From positions 1 through 64,000 of the forward strand of contig NZ_PGUZ01000022.1 in NCBI RefSeq assembly GCF_002860165.1: DNA of 64,000 nucleotides. The letters run 5' to 3'. Below, one piece after another: positions 55,816 through 64,000 of this stretch; positions within the stretch are counted from its first letter, which is position 1, and every line of letters starts with the position of its first letter. This DNA is from Bacillus sp. V3-13. GTDB lineage: Bacteria > Bacillota > Bacilli > Bacillales > Cytobacillaceae. Made by a program: the position numbers and the translations under genes. A model generated the notes under the pieces. The model was not told where the DNA came from. It searched no databases and saw only the letters and a list, made by a program, of their open reading frames with translations.

Positions 55816-55973
55816 AAGCGCCTTGGTCAGCCCCGACAAGCGCTGGAGGGCCTGACAGTGAAGTCGCTTTTTGACTTCATTGGCAGGACCGAAGCGACTC
55901 GAGGGGCTAGGCGCTGGAGCTGGACATCGAAACGCCCAACTATATTTAGAAACGTTTATACTTTCCTATAGCT
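55816..55973. repeat. Modular intergenic hairpin repeat, compact copy
   Basis: 158-nt copy of the element at 1-290, identical over three shared segments (31, 56 and 69 nt) but without the two inserted blocks. Foldable: outer stem AGCGCC (55817..) with GGCGCT, AGCCCC with GGGGCT, and a long central hairpin 55851-55887. Its right end abuts the gapB terminator. Same orientation as the first copy. Confidence 0.88.
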
Positions 55974-56010
55974 TAAAAAAAGCTTGCCGCATGAAATCGG
56001 CAAGCTTTTT
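55974..56010 (-). terminator. Terminator of gapB
   Basis: AAAGCTTGCCG / CGGCAAGCTTT stem followed by a T run on the minus strand. Confidence 0.9.
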
Positions 56011-56019
56011 CCACCTGTT

Positions 56020-57054
56020 TTAATTGGCGACCTTAACTGCGGATGCACTCATCATTTCCCGGGCAACCAATTTGGCAAGGTCTACAACCCGGCACGAATA
56101 ACCCCATTCGTTATCATACCAGGCAAGAACCTTCACCTTGTTAGCCCCGATCACCATCGTTGACAGGCCATCAATGATTGCTGAATGGGCATTCGTATTA
56201 AAGTCGATCGAGACAAGCGGTTCTTCAGTTACGTCGAGTATTCCCTTTAAAGAGCCGTTAGAAGCGGTAATGAAAGCATCATTGATCTCGTCCACCGTTA
56301 CTTCCCGTTTTAAATCAACCACTAAATCAACGAGAGATACATTCGGTGTTGGAACGCGAAGCGCCATTCCATGCAGCTTTCCCTTCAATTGCGGCAGGAC
56401 GAGCGATAAGGCTTTGGCTGCTCCCGTTGAGGTCGGGATGATCGATTGCCCGCATGCCCTGGCACGGCGCAAATCTTTATGTGGATTATCGATATTTTTT
56501 TGATCGTTTGTATAAGCATGGACGGTTGTCATTAAGCCGTTATCAATTCCAAACTTTTCATCGAGAACTTTGGCGACCGGGGCCAAACAGTTTGTCGTGC
56601 AGGAGGCATTTGAAATGATATCGTGCTTGTCGATATTTAATGCGCTTTCATTGACTCCCATCACGATCGTAATATCTTCATTCTTTCCCGGAGCTGTCAA
56701 AATGACTTTCTTGGCGCCTGCTTCAAGGTGCAGGGCAGCTTTCTCCCTTGAATTGAATTTTCCTGTCGCCTCAATGACAATATCGATGTCCATTTCTTTC
56801 CACGGCAGCTCGCGCGGATCCCTGCTGCTCAATAATTTTACGCGTTTTCCGTTCACGTTTAGTGAATTTTCTTCCGGGAAAACATCGCCTGTAAATTTCC
56901 CATGGTTCGTGTCATATTTTATTAAATGGGCCAACGTCTCCGGCGGATAGCTGGCATTGATGGCCACAATCTCAATGTTTTTTTCAAGAATAGCTTTTCT
57001 GAATACCATTCGTCCAATTCTTCCAAAACCGTTAATCGCAATTCTTGCCTTCAT
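56020..57054 (-). CDS. gapB: Glyceraldehyde-3-phosphate dehydrogenase, gluconeogenic type
   Basis: 344-residue enzyme. NAD(P)-binding INGFGRIGR; catalytic cysteine in NASCTTNCLAP; catalytic His in HAYTNDQ; WYDNEWGYSCR near the end. The position between speD and coaE and the CcpN-type operators upstream identify it as GapB, the NADP-dependent form used in gluconeogenesis, rather than glycolytic GapA. The start ATG has GGAAGGAG upstream. It has its own terminator. Confidence 0.95.
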   Translation of the reverse strand: MKARIAINGFGRIGRMVFRKAILEKNIEIVAINASYPPETLAHLIKYDTNHGKFTGDVFPEENSLNVNGKRVKLLSSRDPRELPWKEMDIDIVIEATGKFNSREKAALHLEAGAKKVILTAPGKNEDITIVMGVNESALNIDKHDIISNASCTTNCLAPVAKVLDEKFGIDNGLMTTVHAYTNDQKNIDNPHKDLRRARACGQSIIPTSTGAAKALSLVLPQLKGKLHGMALRVPTPNVSLVDLVVDLKREVTVDEINDAFITASNGSLKGILDVTEEPLVSIDFNTNAHSAIIDGLSTMVIGANKVKVLAWYDNEWGYSCRVVDLAKLVAREMMSASAVKVAN

Positions 57055-57074
57055 ATTACGGCTCCTTCCGCATT

Positions 57075-57119
57075 AGTGTTATACTTATTAAGGGATTTAA
57101 CTGCTAATAGTATAACATA
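57075..57119. promoter_or_regulatory. CcpN operators of gapB
   Basis: Minus-strand TATGTTATACT (57109-57119) matches the CcpN consensus TRTGHYATAYW fully; plus-strand AGTGTTATACT (57075-57085) matches at 10 of 11. They face each other across the likely -10 region. Known biology: CcpN represses gapB under glycolytic conditions. Confidence 0.7.
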
Positions 57120-57204
57120 TTAGATTAGATTTGTGATCTTTTTAATGCGGAAATTTTAACATGTTTTCCAATTTAAAAATCGTAATAACAATTATGACAC
57201 AACA

Positions 57205-57230
57205 AAGGAGAGGGAACATTGCCTCTCCTT
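57205..57230 (-). terminator. Terminator after coaE
   Basis: GGAGAGG / CCTCTCC stem then TTTGTTG on the minus strand, adjoining the coaE stop. Confidence 0.7.
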
Positions 57231-57832
57231 TACTTTTTATAGCCCCAATTTTTCAAAATCTGCATAAGCTGTTTTCTTGTTTCTTCAATTGTCCCATTAT
57301 TATTGATGACGGCATCGGCAAGATTCACTTTTTCTTTTAGCGGCATTTGCGCATGGATTCGCGCCAGCGCTTCTTGCTCAGAAAAAAAGTTTCGCTTCAT
57401 CAGCCTTGCTAATTGGACATCCGGATCGGTATAGACAAGAAGCACCCTGTCAACGAGGTTCGTTAATTTGCTTTCAAATAAAAGCGGGATATCCATCACG
57501 ATGAGCTGTTCCCCATTTGCCAGTGCTTTTTCCCTTTTCACAGCCATCCGTTCGCGGACAGCCGGGTGAACGATACGATTTAAAACGAGCCGCTTTTCTT
57601 CATCATTGAAAATAATCGTTCCCAGCTTGCCGCGATCAATTTCGAGATCGGCAGCGAGGATGTCAGTTCCAAAATAATCGACAATTTCCGTGTACGCACG
57701 CTCGCCTCTTTGGACAGCCGCACGCGCTTCTGCATCCGCATCGATTACGGTTATTCCCATTTCTTTCAGCATGTTCGCAACCGTGCTCTTCCCGCTCGCG
57801 ATGCCGCCTGTTAATCCTGCAACGAGTGCCAT
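57230..57832 (-). CDS. coaE: Dephospho-CoA kinase
   Basis: 200-residue enzyme for the last step of coenzyme A synthesis. P-loop GLTGGIASGKSTVAN, then VIDADAEARAAV with the catalytic Asp, and MDIPLLFESKL. It lies 21 nt after ytaF, in the polA-mutM-ytaF-coaE group. ATG start. Confidence 0.97.
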   Translation of the reverse strand: MALVAGLTGGIASGKSTVANMLKEMGITVIDADAEARAAVQRGERAYTEIVDYFGTDILAADLEIDRGKLGTIIFNDEEKRLVLNRIVHPAVRERMAVKREKALANGEQLIVMDIPLLFESKLTNLVDRVLLVYTDPDVQLARLMKRNFFSEQEALARIHAQMPLKEKVNLADAVINNNGTIEETRKQLMQILKNWGYKK

Positions 57833-57853
57833 GGCATATTCCTTTCTATCGGT

Positions 57854-58489
57854 TCACATTTTCCAGATTCCGATCATGATCAGAAGAATTCCGGGGATAA
57901 ACGAAAATTTTTGCAGCCAGCCGTATGTTGAAAACATCGAACCTGTTCTCATCCCGATGAAAACAAACAAAGAGCTCATAATCGCGACTGTAACAGCAAG
58001 GTACAGCGGGGAAAAATCGAGCATTGCCGCGCCGGCCCCTGCACCGAATGCATCAAAAGACAGCGCAAGCCCAAGCAGCACAGCTTCAATTCCGGTAATC
58101 GTTCCCGATTTGTCAAGATCGGCTGACATCGGCTTGCGCAAAATATTGACAGCCAGTCCCAACGATTTAATTTCAAAGTTGACAATTGTTTTTTCTTCGA
58201 GTGCTCCATCTTTTGTTTTTGCCGGGCGGAATACTTGAAATAAAATCCACGCCCCCAATAGTACAAATATCAACCCTCCAATGCGATCCGCCGCAGCTGC
58301 CGATAATAAGGCTGATAAAATATGCCCTACTGCCATCGCAGCCATTAAAGAAGCGGCCGAGCAACAGGCAATGATGAGAATGGATTTAAACGGAATCCGC
58401 ATTTTTCTGAGCCCGTACGTAAAGCCAACACTAAAACTGTCAAGACTGACAGCAAATGCCAATAATAGAAGTGAGATCGTCTGCGCCAT
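57854..58489 (-). CDS. ytaF: Sporulation-linked membrane protein YtaF (MntP-like family)
   Basis: 211 residues with about six membrane helices and two related halves: AVSLDSFSVGFTYGL in the first and LALSFDAFGAGAGAAML in the second, each with a conserved Asp as in manganese exporters of the MntP family. YtaF members are found in spore-formers; the transported ion is unknown. It sits between mutM and coaE as in B. subtilis. Confidence 0.87.
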   Translation of the reverse strand: MAQTISLLLLAFAVSLDSFSVGFTYGLRKMRIPFKSILIIACCSAASLMAAMAVGHILSALLSAAAADRIGGLIFVLLGAWILFQVFRPAKTKDGALEEKTIVNFEIKSLGLAVNILRKPMSADLDKSGTITGIEAVLLGLALSFDAFGAGAGAAMLDFSPLYLAVTVAIMSSLFVFIGMRTGSMFSTYGWLQKFSFIPGILLIMIGIWKM

Positions 58490-58595
58490 TGGTAGAGCCC
58501 CTTCCTGTCAAACGCTACGATAGTATATGGAAGGAGCCCATCCAATGTGAAGCGGCGGGCAGTATCTTTAGTATTTGCTTTTTAATGAGCAAAAG

Positions 58596-59420
58596 CTATT
58601 TCTGGCATTGCGGGCAATAATGCGTACCCCTTCCGCCGACAACGATTTTCTCGAGCGGAAGGCCGCAATGTTTACATGGTTCATTTTTTCGTCCGTAAAC
58701 AAAAAGCTCCAATTGAAACATCCCCATTTCTCCCTGCGAGTTCACATAAGAGCGAACCGTGCTTCCGCCTTTTTCAACGGCCTCTGTCAATGTCGCGATA
58801 ATTTCTTTGTACAGGGTCTCCAGCTCTTCGTTTGAAAGGGAAGCGGCAAGCCGTTCCGGATGGATTCCGGCTCTGAATAATGCTTCATCGACATAAATAT
58901 TGCCAAGCCCAACGACGATCGATTGGTCGAGAAGGGCTGTTTTAATTTTTCTGTTTGTTTTCGTCAGCTTCCCACGCAAAAGCTCCAAAGTAAAAGCTTC
59001 ATCAAAAGGCTCCGGCCCTAGCTGAAGGAGCGGCGGTGAGAGGAATTCTTCGCCTTTTTTGAACAAGTGCATCGTTCCGAACTTGCGGACATCCCGGTAC
59101 CGAAGTTCTGTGCCATCGGTAAAATGGAAAATCGCATGGGTATGCTTATCCACAACGTCTGCCTTATTAAAAAGGGCGTAGCGCCCCTCCATTCGCAAAT
59201 GCGAAACAAGCGCATAATCATTCGTATAAAAAATTAAAAACTTTCCCCGTCTGCCAATCTCGATGATGCGCTGCCCTTTAAGGGCATCTGCGAATTGCGC
59301 AGCTTCATCAGGGAGTTTAATGATCTTTGGCCAAAAAACGGTGACGTGTTCAATCTCTTTCTGAAGCACTAAGTTTGTTAATGTTCTTCTGACTGTTTCT
59401 ACCTCAGGAAGCTCCGGCAT
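58596..59420 (-). CDS. mutM: Formamidopyrimidine-DNA glycosylase
   Basis: 274-residue base excision repair enzyme that removes 8-oxoguanine and cuts the strand. The N-terminal Pro-Glu (PELPEVETVRRTL) is the catalytic pair; GLGNIYVDEALFRAGIHP is the helix-two-turn-helix; the C-terminal zinc finger has CKHCG..CPQC. It begins 23 nt after polA, so repair glycosylase and gap-filling polymerase are cotranscribed. Confidence 0.97.
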   Translation of the reverse strand: MPELPEVETVRRTLTNLVLQKEIEHVTVFWPKIIKLPDEAAQFADALKGQRIIEIGRRGKFLIFYTNDYALVSHLRMEGRYALFNKADVVDKHTHAIFHFTDGTELRYRDVRKFGTMHLFKKGEEFLSPPLLQLGPEPFDEAFTLELLRGKLTKTNRKIKTALLDQSIVVGLGNIYVDEALFRAGIHPERLAASLSNEELETLYKEIIATLTEAVEKGGSTVRSYVNSQGEMGMFQLELFVYGRKNEPCKHCGLPLEKIVVGGRGTHYCPQCQK

Positions 59421-59443
59421 ATTCTCTCTCCTTTTTCAGGCCG

Positions 59444-62077
59444 TTATTTTGCATCAAACCAGGTCGGTCCGTAAGCATAATCGACTTTAAGCGGAACCTT
59501 TAATTCTACGGCATTTTCCATTACTTCCGGCACAATCTTCTTCAGCCGGTCGATTTCGTCTTTTGGCGCTTCAAAAATTAATTCATCATGGACCTGGAGA
59601 AGCAATCTCGTTTTCAGCCCTTCTTCTTTTAAACGGGCGGCCATGTCAATCATTGCTTTTTTAATAATATCAGCAGCACTTCCCTGGATCGGCGTGTTCA
59701 TCGCTGTCCGTTCCGCAAAGCTGCGCAAATTAAAGTTGCGGCTCGTAATTTCCGGGATATACCTTCTGCGCTGAAGCAAGGTTGAAACATACCCTTTTTG
59801 CTTCGCTTCCTTGACGATATCTTCCATATATTCTTTAACACCGGGATAGCTCTCAAGATAGCGTTCAATAAATTTTCCGGCTTCTTTCCGGGTAATCCCC
59901 AGGCTTTGCGATAAACCGTAATCGCTGATTCCATAAACGATCCCGAAGTTGACCGCCTTCGCATGGCGGCGCATATTCGCTGTGACTTCATCGGCGCTGA
60001 CATGGAAAACCTGCATCGCCGTATTGGTATGAATATCAAGGTCTTCCTGAAAGGCCTCGATCAATTTTTTATCACCGGAAATATGGGCAAGCACCCGCAG
60101 TTCGATTTGTGAATAATCAGCAGCGAATATAACCCAATCGGGCTCCGATGGAACGAACGCCTGACGGATTTTCCTGCCCTCTTCAAGCCGGATCGGAATA
60201 TTTTGCAGGTTCGGATCCGTCGAACTGAGCCTGCCCGTTTGCGTAAGCGCCTGGTTAAAGCGGGTATGAACCTTCTCCGTCCGCGGATCGACAACCTTCA
60301 GCAGCCCTTCAATATATGTGGATTGAAGTTTGCCAAGCTGGCGGTAGTGGAGAATATCCCTGACGATTCCATGCTCGTGTTCCAATTTTTCCAACACATC
60401 GGCCGAAGTTGAATAACCTGTCTTTGTTTTCTTAATGGCAGGCAGTCCGAGCTTTTCAAATAAAATGACACCAAGCTGTTTTGGAGAGTTAATGTTAAAA
60501 GCTTCGCCCGCCTGTTCGTGGATACGCTCTTCTATTTCTTTCAGCCTGATCGTTAGTTCGGTACCCATCGTACGGAGCCTTTCAAGGTCAACCTTTACAC
60601 CTTGTGACTCCATATCGGCAAGAATCAGCGACAATGGCAGCTCCAAATCGGTGAACAGCTCATACTGCTGGTTATCCTTTAATTCCGCGGTTAATTTTTT
60701 CTCAAGAGCTTCCATCGCTTCGGCTTTGCGGACCAGATGTTCGCCAAGCTTCTCTTCGGCTGGAATTCTCCGTTTCGCTCCTTTGCCGTAGAAGGATTCA
60801 TCAGACTGCACATTTTTTATTCCGTAGCGGTGGGCAATCGTTGCAATATCATCGATGGGCTCTGCCGGGTTAATAATGTAGGAGCCAAGCAAAATATCAA
60901 ATATAACACCCTTCAGGTGAATATTATGGTGGCGAAGCGCGACTTCAGAGCGTTTTGTATCATAGACCGTTTTCTGTTTGCTCTCATCCTCAGCCCATTT
61001 TTTAAAAGCTTCCGAACGTAAAGCTGTTTCGGTTGGGATAAAATACTTGCCTTTTTCACTGACAACGGAAAAGCCGATAATATCTGCATAATGGTAATTA
61101 TCCTCAAGGATCTCAACATAAAACGAGGTTTCATAGGCGAACATTCCGTCTGTCACTTCTTGAGCTACTGTATATTCAATCTTTTCAAGCTTTGCATCTT
61201 CCGTTGCTTCCGTATCTGCGCCGAGCTTGTCCAGCAGCGAATTAAAACCAAGCTCTTTAAAGATTTTAATCACTTTCTCCCGCTGGTAACCTTCATATTC
61301 CGCTTCAGCAATCTTGATCTCAACTGGTGCTTCGGTTGTGATTGTAGCCAGCTTTTTGCTCATTAATGCTTGATCTTTAAATTCCTCGAGCTTTTCCTTC
61401 AACTTTTTTCCGTTTACCTGGTCAATCGAGTTAAGCAGATTCTCCAGCGTCTCAAATTCCGCGAGAAGCTTGATCGCTGTTTTTTCGCCGATGCCCGGAA
61501 CACCCGGAATATTATCGGAGCTGTCGCCCATTAAGCCTTTCATGTCAATGATTTGCCCGGGGGTAAGCCCGTATTTCTCTTTTATGTGGTCAGGCGTATA
61601 CGCTTCAATATCGGTAATTCCTTTGCGGGTAATATTAACGGTCGTCCGTTCCGAGCTCAGCTGGGTCAAGTCTTTATCCCCGGAAATGACTTTAACGGAA
61701 TAGCCCTCTTTTTCAGCTTCCTTTGAAAGAGTGCCAATGATATCATCGGCTTCATAATTTTCAAGCTCATACGTTTTGATACTATAAGCATCAAGCAGCT
61801 CGCGGATAAACGGAAACTGTTCGGATAGTTCCGGCGGTGTTTTCTGCCTTCCGCCTTTATATTCACTGAATGTTTGATGCCTGAACGTCGTTCTCCCGGC
61901 ATCAAAGGCAACAAGGATATGCGAGGGCTTTTCATCCTCAAGGATTCTCATTAGCATCATCGTAAAGCCGTATACCGCATTCGTATGGATCCCTTTATCA
62001 TTATTCAATAATGGCAAGGCAAAAAATGCCCTGTAGGCAATACTGTTTCCATCAATTAAAACAAGCTTTTTTCCCAC
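59444..62077 (-). CDS. polA: DNA polymerase I
   Basis: 877 residues. N-terminal 5' nuclease (LIDGNSIAYRAFFALP; YEADDIIGTLSKEAE; VISGDKDLTQL; GLMGDSSDNIPGVPGIGEKTA), a degenerate 3'-5' exonuclease-like domain without the usual catalytic acidic set (FYVEILEDNYHYA region), as in other Bacillus enzymes, and the polymerase with motif A DYSQIELRVLAH, motif B RRHAKAVNFGIVYG and motif C LLLQVHDELIFE. ATG start. Confidence 0.97.
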   Translation of the reverse strand: MGKKLVLIDGNSIAYRAFFALPLLNNDKGIHTNAVYGFTMMLMRILEDEKPSHILVAFDAGRTTFRHQTFSEYKGGRQKTPPELSEQFPFIRELLDAYSIKTYELENYEADDIIGTLSKEAEKEGYSVKVISGDKDLTQLSSERTTVNITRKGITDIEAYTPDHIKEKYGLTPGQIIDMKGLMGDSSDNIPGVPGIGEKTAIKLLAEFETLENLLNSIDQVNGKKLKEKLEEFKDQALMSKKLATITTEAPVEIKIAEAEYEGYQREKVIKIFKELGFNSLLDKLGADTEATEDAKLEKIEYTVAQEVTDGMFAYETSFYVEILEDNYHYADIIGFSVVSEKGKYFIPTETALRSEAFKKWAEDESKQKTVYDTKRSEVALRHHNIHLKGVIFDILLGSYIINPAEPIDDIATIAHRYGIKNVQSDESFYGKGAKRRIPAEEKLGEHLVRKAEAMEALEKKLTAELKDNQQYELFTDLELPLSLILADMESQGVKVDLERLRTMGTELTIRLKEIEERIHEQAGEAFNINSPKQLGVILFEKLGLPAIKKTKTGYSTSADVLEKLEHEHGIVRDILHYRQLGKLQSTYIEGLLKVVDPRTEKVHTRFNQALTQTGRLSSTDPNLQNIPIRLEEGRKIRQAFVPSEPDWVIFAADYSQIELRVLAHISGDKKLIEAFQEDLDIHTNTAMQVFHVSADEVTANMRRHAKAVNFGIVYGISDYGLSQSLGITRKEAGKFIERYLESYPGVKEYMEDIVKEAKQKGYVSTLLQRRRYIPEITSRNFNLRSFAERTAMNTPIQGSAADIIKKAMIDMAARLKEEGLKTRLLLQVHDELIFEAPKDEIDRLKKIVPEVMENAVELKVPLKVDYAYGPTWFDAK

Positions 62078-62172
62078 CGGAATTCCTCCTTGATTTCACA
62101 ACATCATCTATATTTAAGAAAAGTGCCCAGGACACAGATAGTCTCGTCTCATAGCTTCTTATTAAATATTAA

Positions 62173-62237
62173 AAACCGCTATTTCCCTTCTTTATTCTAT
62201 CACGAGTAGAATCAGAAAGGGAAATAACGGTCATTGA
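62173..62237 (-). terminator. Terminator of hflKC
   Basis: CGTTATTTCCCTTTCT and its partner GAAGGGAAATAGCGG form a long stem with a T run on the minus strand, between hflC and polA. Confidence 0.8.
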
Positions 62238-62272
62238 CGCATTATCCTGCTAAATGCGGACATGTATATCGA

Positions 62273-63208
62273 TTACTGTGTGTTGCCCGTTAATAAGCTT
62301 GCATATGGAGAATTAGACGGAAGCACGATCACCGTTTCGCCGTTAATTGTTTTCTTGTATGATTCGAGTGTTCTGAACAACGAATAAAAATCCGGATCTT
62401 TTGAGAAGGACTGATTATACACCTTTGCCGCTTCCGACTCTCCTTCTGCACGAATCGTTTCTGCATCAGCCTGGGCTTTCGCCAGCATTTCCTTCACTTT
62501 TCTGTCTGTTTCCGCCTCAACCCGATTCTTTTCGGCATCCCCCATTGAGAGATATTGCTGGGCAGTTGACTGCCGTTCGGAAATCATCCGCGTGTAAACC
62601 GATTCTTCGTTTTCGGCCGGTAAATCCGTTCTCTTTATTCGTACGTCTGTCACTTTAATTCCATAATTTACATTGGCAAGCAGCTCATTGACTTTGTCGG
62701 TGACCCGGTCATTTAATGAACCGCGCGAAGATTTTTCATCGTTAATGATCTCATCATAATTGAGCTGGCCAAGCTCTGTACGAACGACTGAGTAGATGAA
62801 CTCTTCCATCCTCGATTCCGCATTGATAACCGATCTGGCATTGGCAATCATTTTTTTTGGATCACTGATTCTCCAGACTGCATAATTATCAATGAGCATT
62901 CTCTTTTTATCTTTCGTATTGATTTCAGCCTCAGAAACATCGTATGTCATTTGGTGTTTTGGAAGGGTTGTAACACTTTGGACAAAAGGAATTTTATAGT
63001 TTAATCCCGGCTCGCTTTCAATCCTGACAACCTCTCCAAACTGGCGGACAACCTTATACTCGCCTTCCTTAACGATGAACAGGTTTGTAAAAATAAAGAC
63101 TAAAACAAAGATAACAATGATGAAGAATATACCAACTTTAATATAATTTCGCCATTGGAAACCGTTTGCGAACCGTTCCTTCATGTTAATCACTTTTCGA
63201 TCAGCCAT
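62273..63208 (-). CDS. hflC: HflC, membrane protease modulator (SPFH/prohibitin family)
   Basis: 311 residues. One N-terminal membrane helix (IFFIIVIFVLVFIFTNLFIV), then an SPFH domain (EGEYKVVRQFGEVVRI, VTDVRIKRTDLP) and a helical tail. With HflK it normally forms a large ring around the FtsH protease. I use the ATG of MADRKVI, which overlaps the hflK stop by 8 nt (ATGGCTGA); the longer frame is not supported. Present upstream of polA, where B. subtilis has phoPR. Confidence 0.92.
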   Translation of the reverse strand: MADRKVINMKERFANGFQWRNYIKVGIFFIIVIFVLVFIFTNLFIVKEGEYKVVRQFGEVVRIESEPGLNYKIPFVQSVTTLPKHQMTYDVSEAEINTKDKKRMLIDNYAVWRISDPKKMIANARSVINAESRMEEFIYSVVRTELGQLNYDEIINDEKSSRGSLNDRVTDKVNELLANVNYGIKVTDVRIKRTDLPAENEESVYTRMISERQSTAQQYLSMGDAEKNRVEAETDRKVKEMLAKAQADAETIRAEGESEAAKVYNQSFSKDPDFYSLFRTLESYKKTINGETVIVLPSNSPYASLLTGNTQ

Positions 63209-64000
63209 TATTCCCGCCCCCTTCCTGTTTCTTTTCGGCTTGAACCTTCGGCTGTTCTGTTTCAAGCGGCCTGATCGGGAAATACTTCATCGTATTGCCA
63301 TCATCATTCATAATGTAGATTTCCGCTCCAGGCAAAACTTTCTCAAGCGTTTCGAGCACAAGGCGCTCTCGTGTGATATCCTGGTTGTTTTGGTATTGAT
63401 CATAAAGCTTATCAAATACAGCTACTTCCCCGCGCGCCCGTTCAATTCTTTCGGTTTTATCGCCCTGCGCTCTGGAAAGCAGGGCATCTCTTTCCCCTTC
63501 AGCTTCATTCGTGCGCTGATTCTCATACTTTTTTGCCTCATTGATTTTTGTATTCATCGTCTCACGGGCACTTGTGACATCTGTAAATGCCTTGCGGACT
63601 TCTTTATTTGGGAGTTCGACATCCTGAAGCTTCACACCCAATACAGAAATGCCAATATCATACTTTTCAATTAGGGTCGCCAGCAGTTCTCTGACTTGCG
63701 CCTCAATTTCTGCTTTTCCCGATGTTAAGGCATCATCAATTTTCGAGCTTCCTATGATGCTTCTTAACGATGCAGAGGTCGTATCATAGAGGATTTCTTG
63801 CGGATCTTCGGCATTATACAAATACTTGGCAGGGTCAGTAATTTTCCAGTTCACAACCATGTCTGCCAATACGATATTTTCGTCCCCTGTAATCATTTTT
63901 GTCTCATCCGGAAATTCTTTTATCTCTCCATCTTTTTCTTCATAGCCAAATTGAAGGCTGAATGTTTCTTTCGAAAGTTTTTCGACACTTTGAATCGGCC
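63201..64000 (-). CDS. hflK: HflK, membrane protease modulator (5' end outside window)
   Basis: The frame is open to the window edge, well past the internal ATG at 63896: residues before it read SLQFGYEEKDGEIKEF. 266 residues are visible: SPFH domain (NIVLADMVVNWKITDPAKYLYN, GVKLQDVELPNKEVRKAF), helical tail (ERDALLSRAQGDKTERIERARGE) and a polar C-terminus ending GGGNNG. The start codon and membrane helix lie beyond position 64000. Translationally coupled to hflC. Confidence 0.92.
   Translation of the reverse strand, partial: PIQSVEKLSKETFSLQFGYEEKDGEIKEFPDETKMITGDENIVLADMVVNWKITDPAKYLYNAEDPQEILYDTTSASLRSIIGSSKIDDALTSGKAEIEAQVRELLATLIEKYDIGISVLGVKLQDVELPNKEVRKAFTDVTSARETMNTKINEAKKYENQRTNEAEGERDALLSRAQGDKTERIERARGEVAVFDKLYDQYQNNQDITRERLVLETLEKVLPGAEIYIMNDDGNTMKYFPIRPLETEQPKVQAEKKQEGGGNNG

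Noticed and set aside
55560-56019. Insertion sequence at the repeat near gapB
   Set aside because: No transposase frame, no terminal inverted repeats longer than the 6-7 bp outer stem, and no target duplication could be seen.

Overview
This is a 64 kb chromosomal window from a low-GC, endospore-forming member of the Bacillaceae. The evidence is the Bacillus subtilis-type gene order (racE-ysmB-gerE-ysmA, sdhCAB, yslB, lysC, uvrC, trxA-etfA-etfB-fadB-fadR-lcfA, yshE-mutSB-polX-cvpA-zapA, rnhC, pheST, sspI, ysdC/ysdB/ysdA, rplT-rpmI-infC, thrS, ytxC-dnaI-dnaB-nrdR, speD-gapB, coaE-ytaF-mutM-polA), sporulation genes (gerE, sspI, ytxC), and Bacillus-style regulation: lysine riboswitch, two T-boxes, L20 leader, and FadR, Fur, CcpA, CcpN, sigma-W and sigma-K sites. 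Nearly all genes are on the minus strand; yslB, rnhC, sspI and ysdB are on the plus strand. No rRNA, tRNA, IS element, prophage or CRISPR array was seen.

Layout. 1-2.7 kb: a modular hairpin repeat, then racE, a MarR regulator, gerE and a FadR-box thioesterase. 2.7-8.4 kb: a very large secreted amylase-pullulanase fusion with cre sites. 8.5-12.7 kb: sdhCAB diverging from yslB. 12.7-16.2 kb: lysC with an L-box riboswitch and an internal beta-subunit start, then uvrC. 16.2-25.1 kb: accessory block between uvrC and trxA, containing a lipid-linked sugar gene set (sugar-nucleotide epimerase, flippase-like protein, membrane phosphodiesterase, GT2 and GT-C) interleaved with a Fur-controlled FTR1 iron permease and two exported helical proteins. 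25.3-31.7 kb: thioredoxin and the fatty-acid beta-oxidation set under FadR. 31.2-37.9 kb: yshE with a previously overlooked 27-residue membrane peptide, mutSB, polX, cvpA, zapA, rnhC. 38-50.6 kb: translation genes under T-box and L20-leader control, peptidase, dUTPase, envelope proteins, and a ~21-bp phased repeat array. 50.6-64 kb: replication initiation (dnaI, dnaB), nrdR, speD, the second modular repeat, gapB, coaE, mutM, polA and hflKC (hflK cut by the window edge).

The core is ordinary housekeeping. The most interesting parts are the iron/glycan block, the terminator-abutting modular repeat, the phased array near infC, the FadR box extending the regulon to a thioesterase, the structured speD leader and the small membrane peptide after yshE. 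Many start codons were moved from the longest reading frame using ribosome binding sites; several are TTG, GTG or (infC) ATT.
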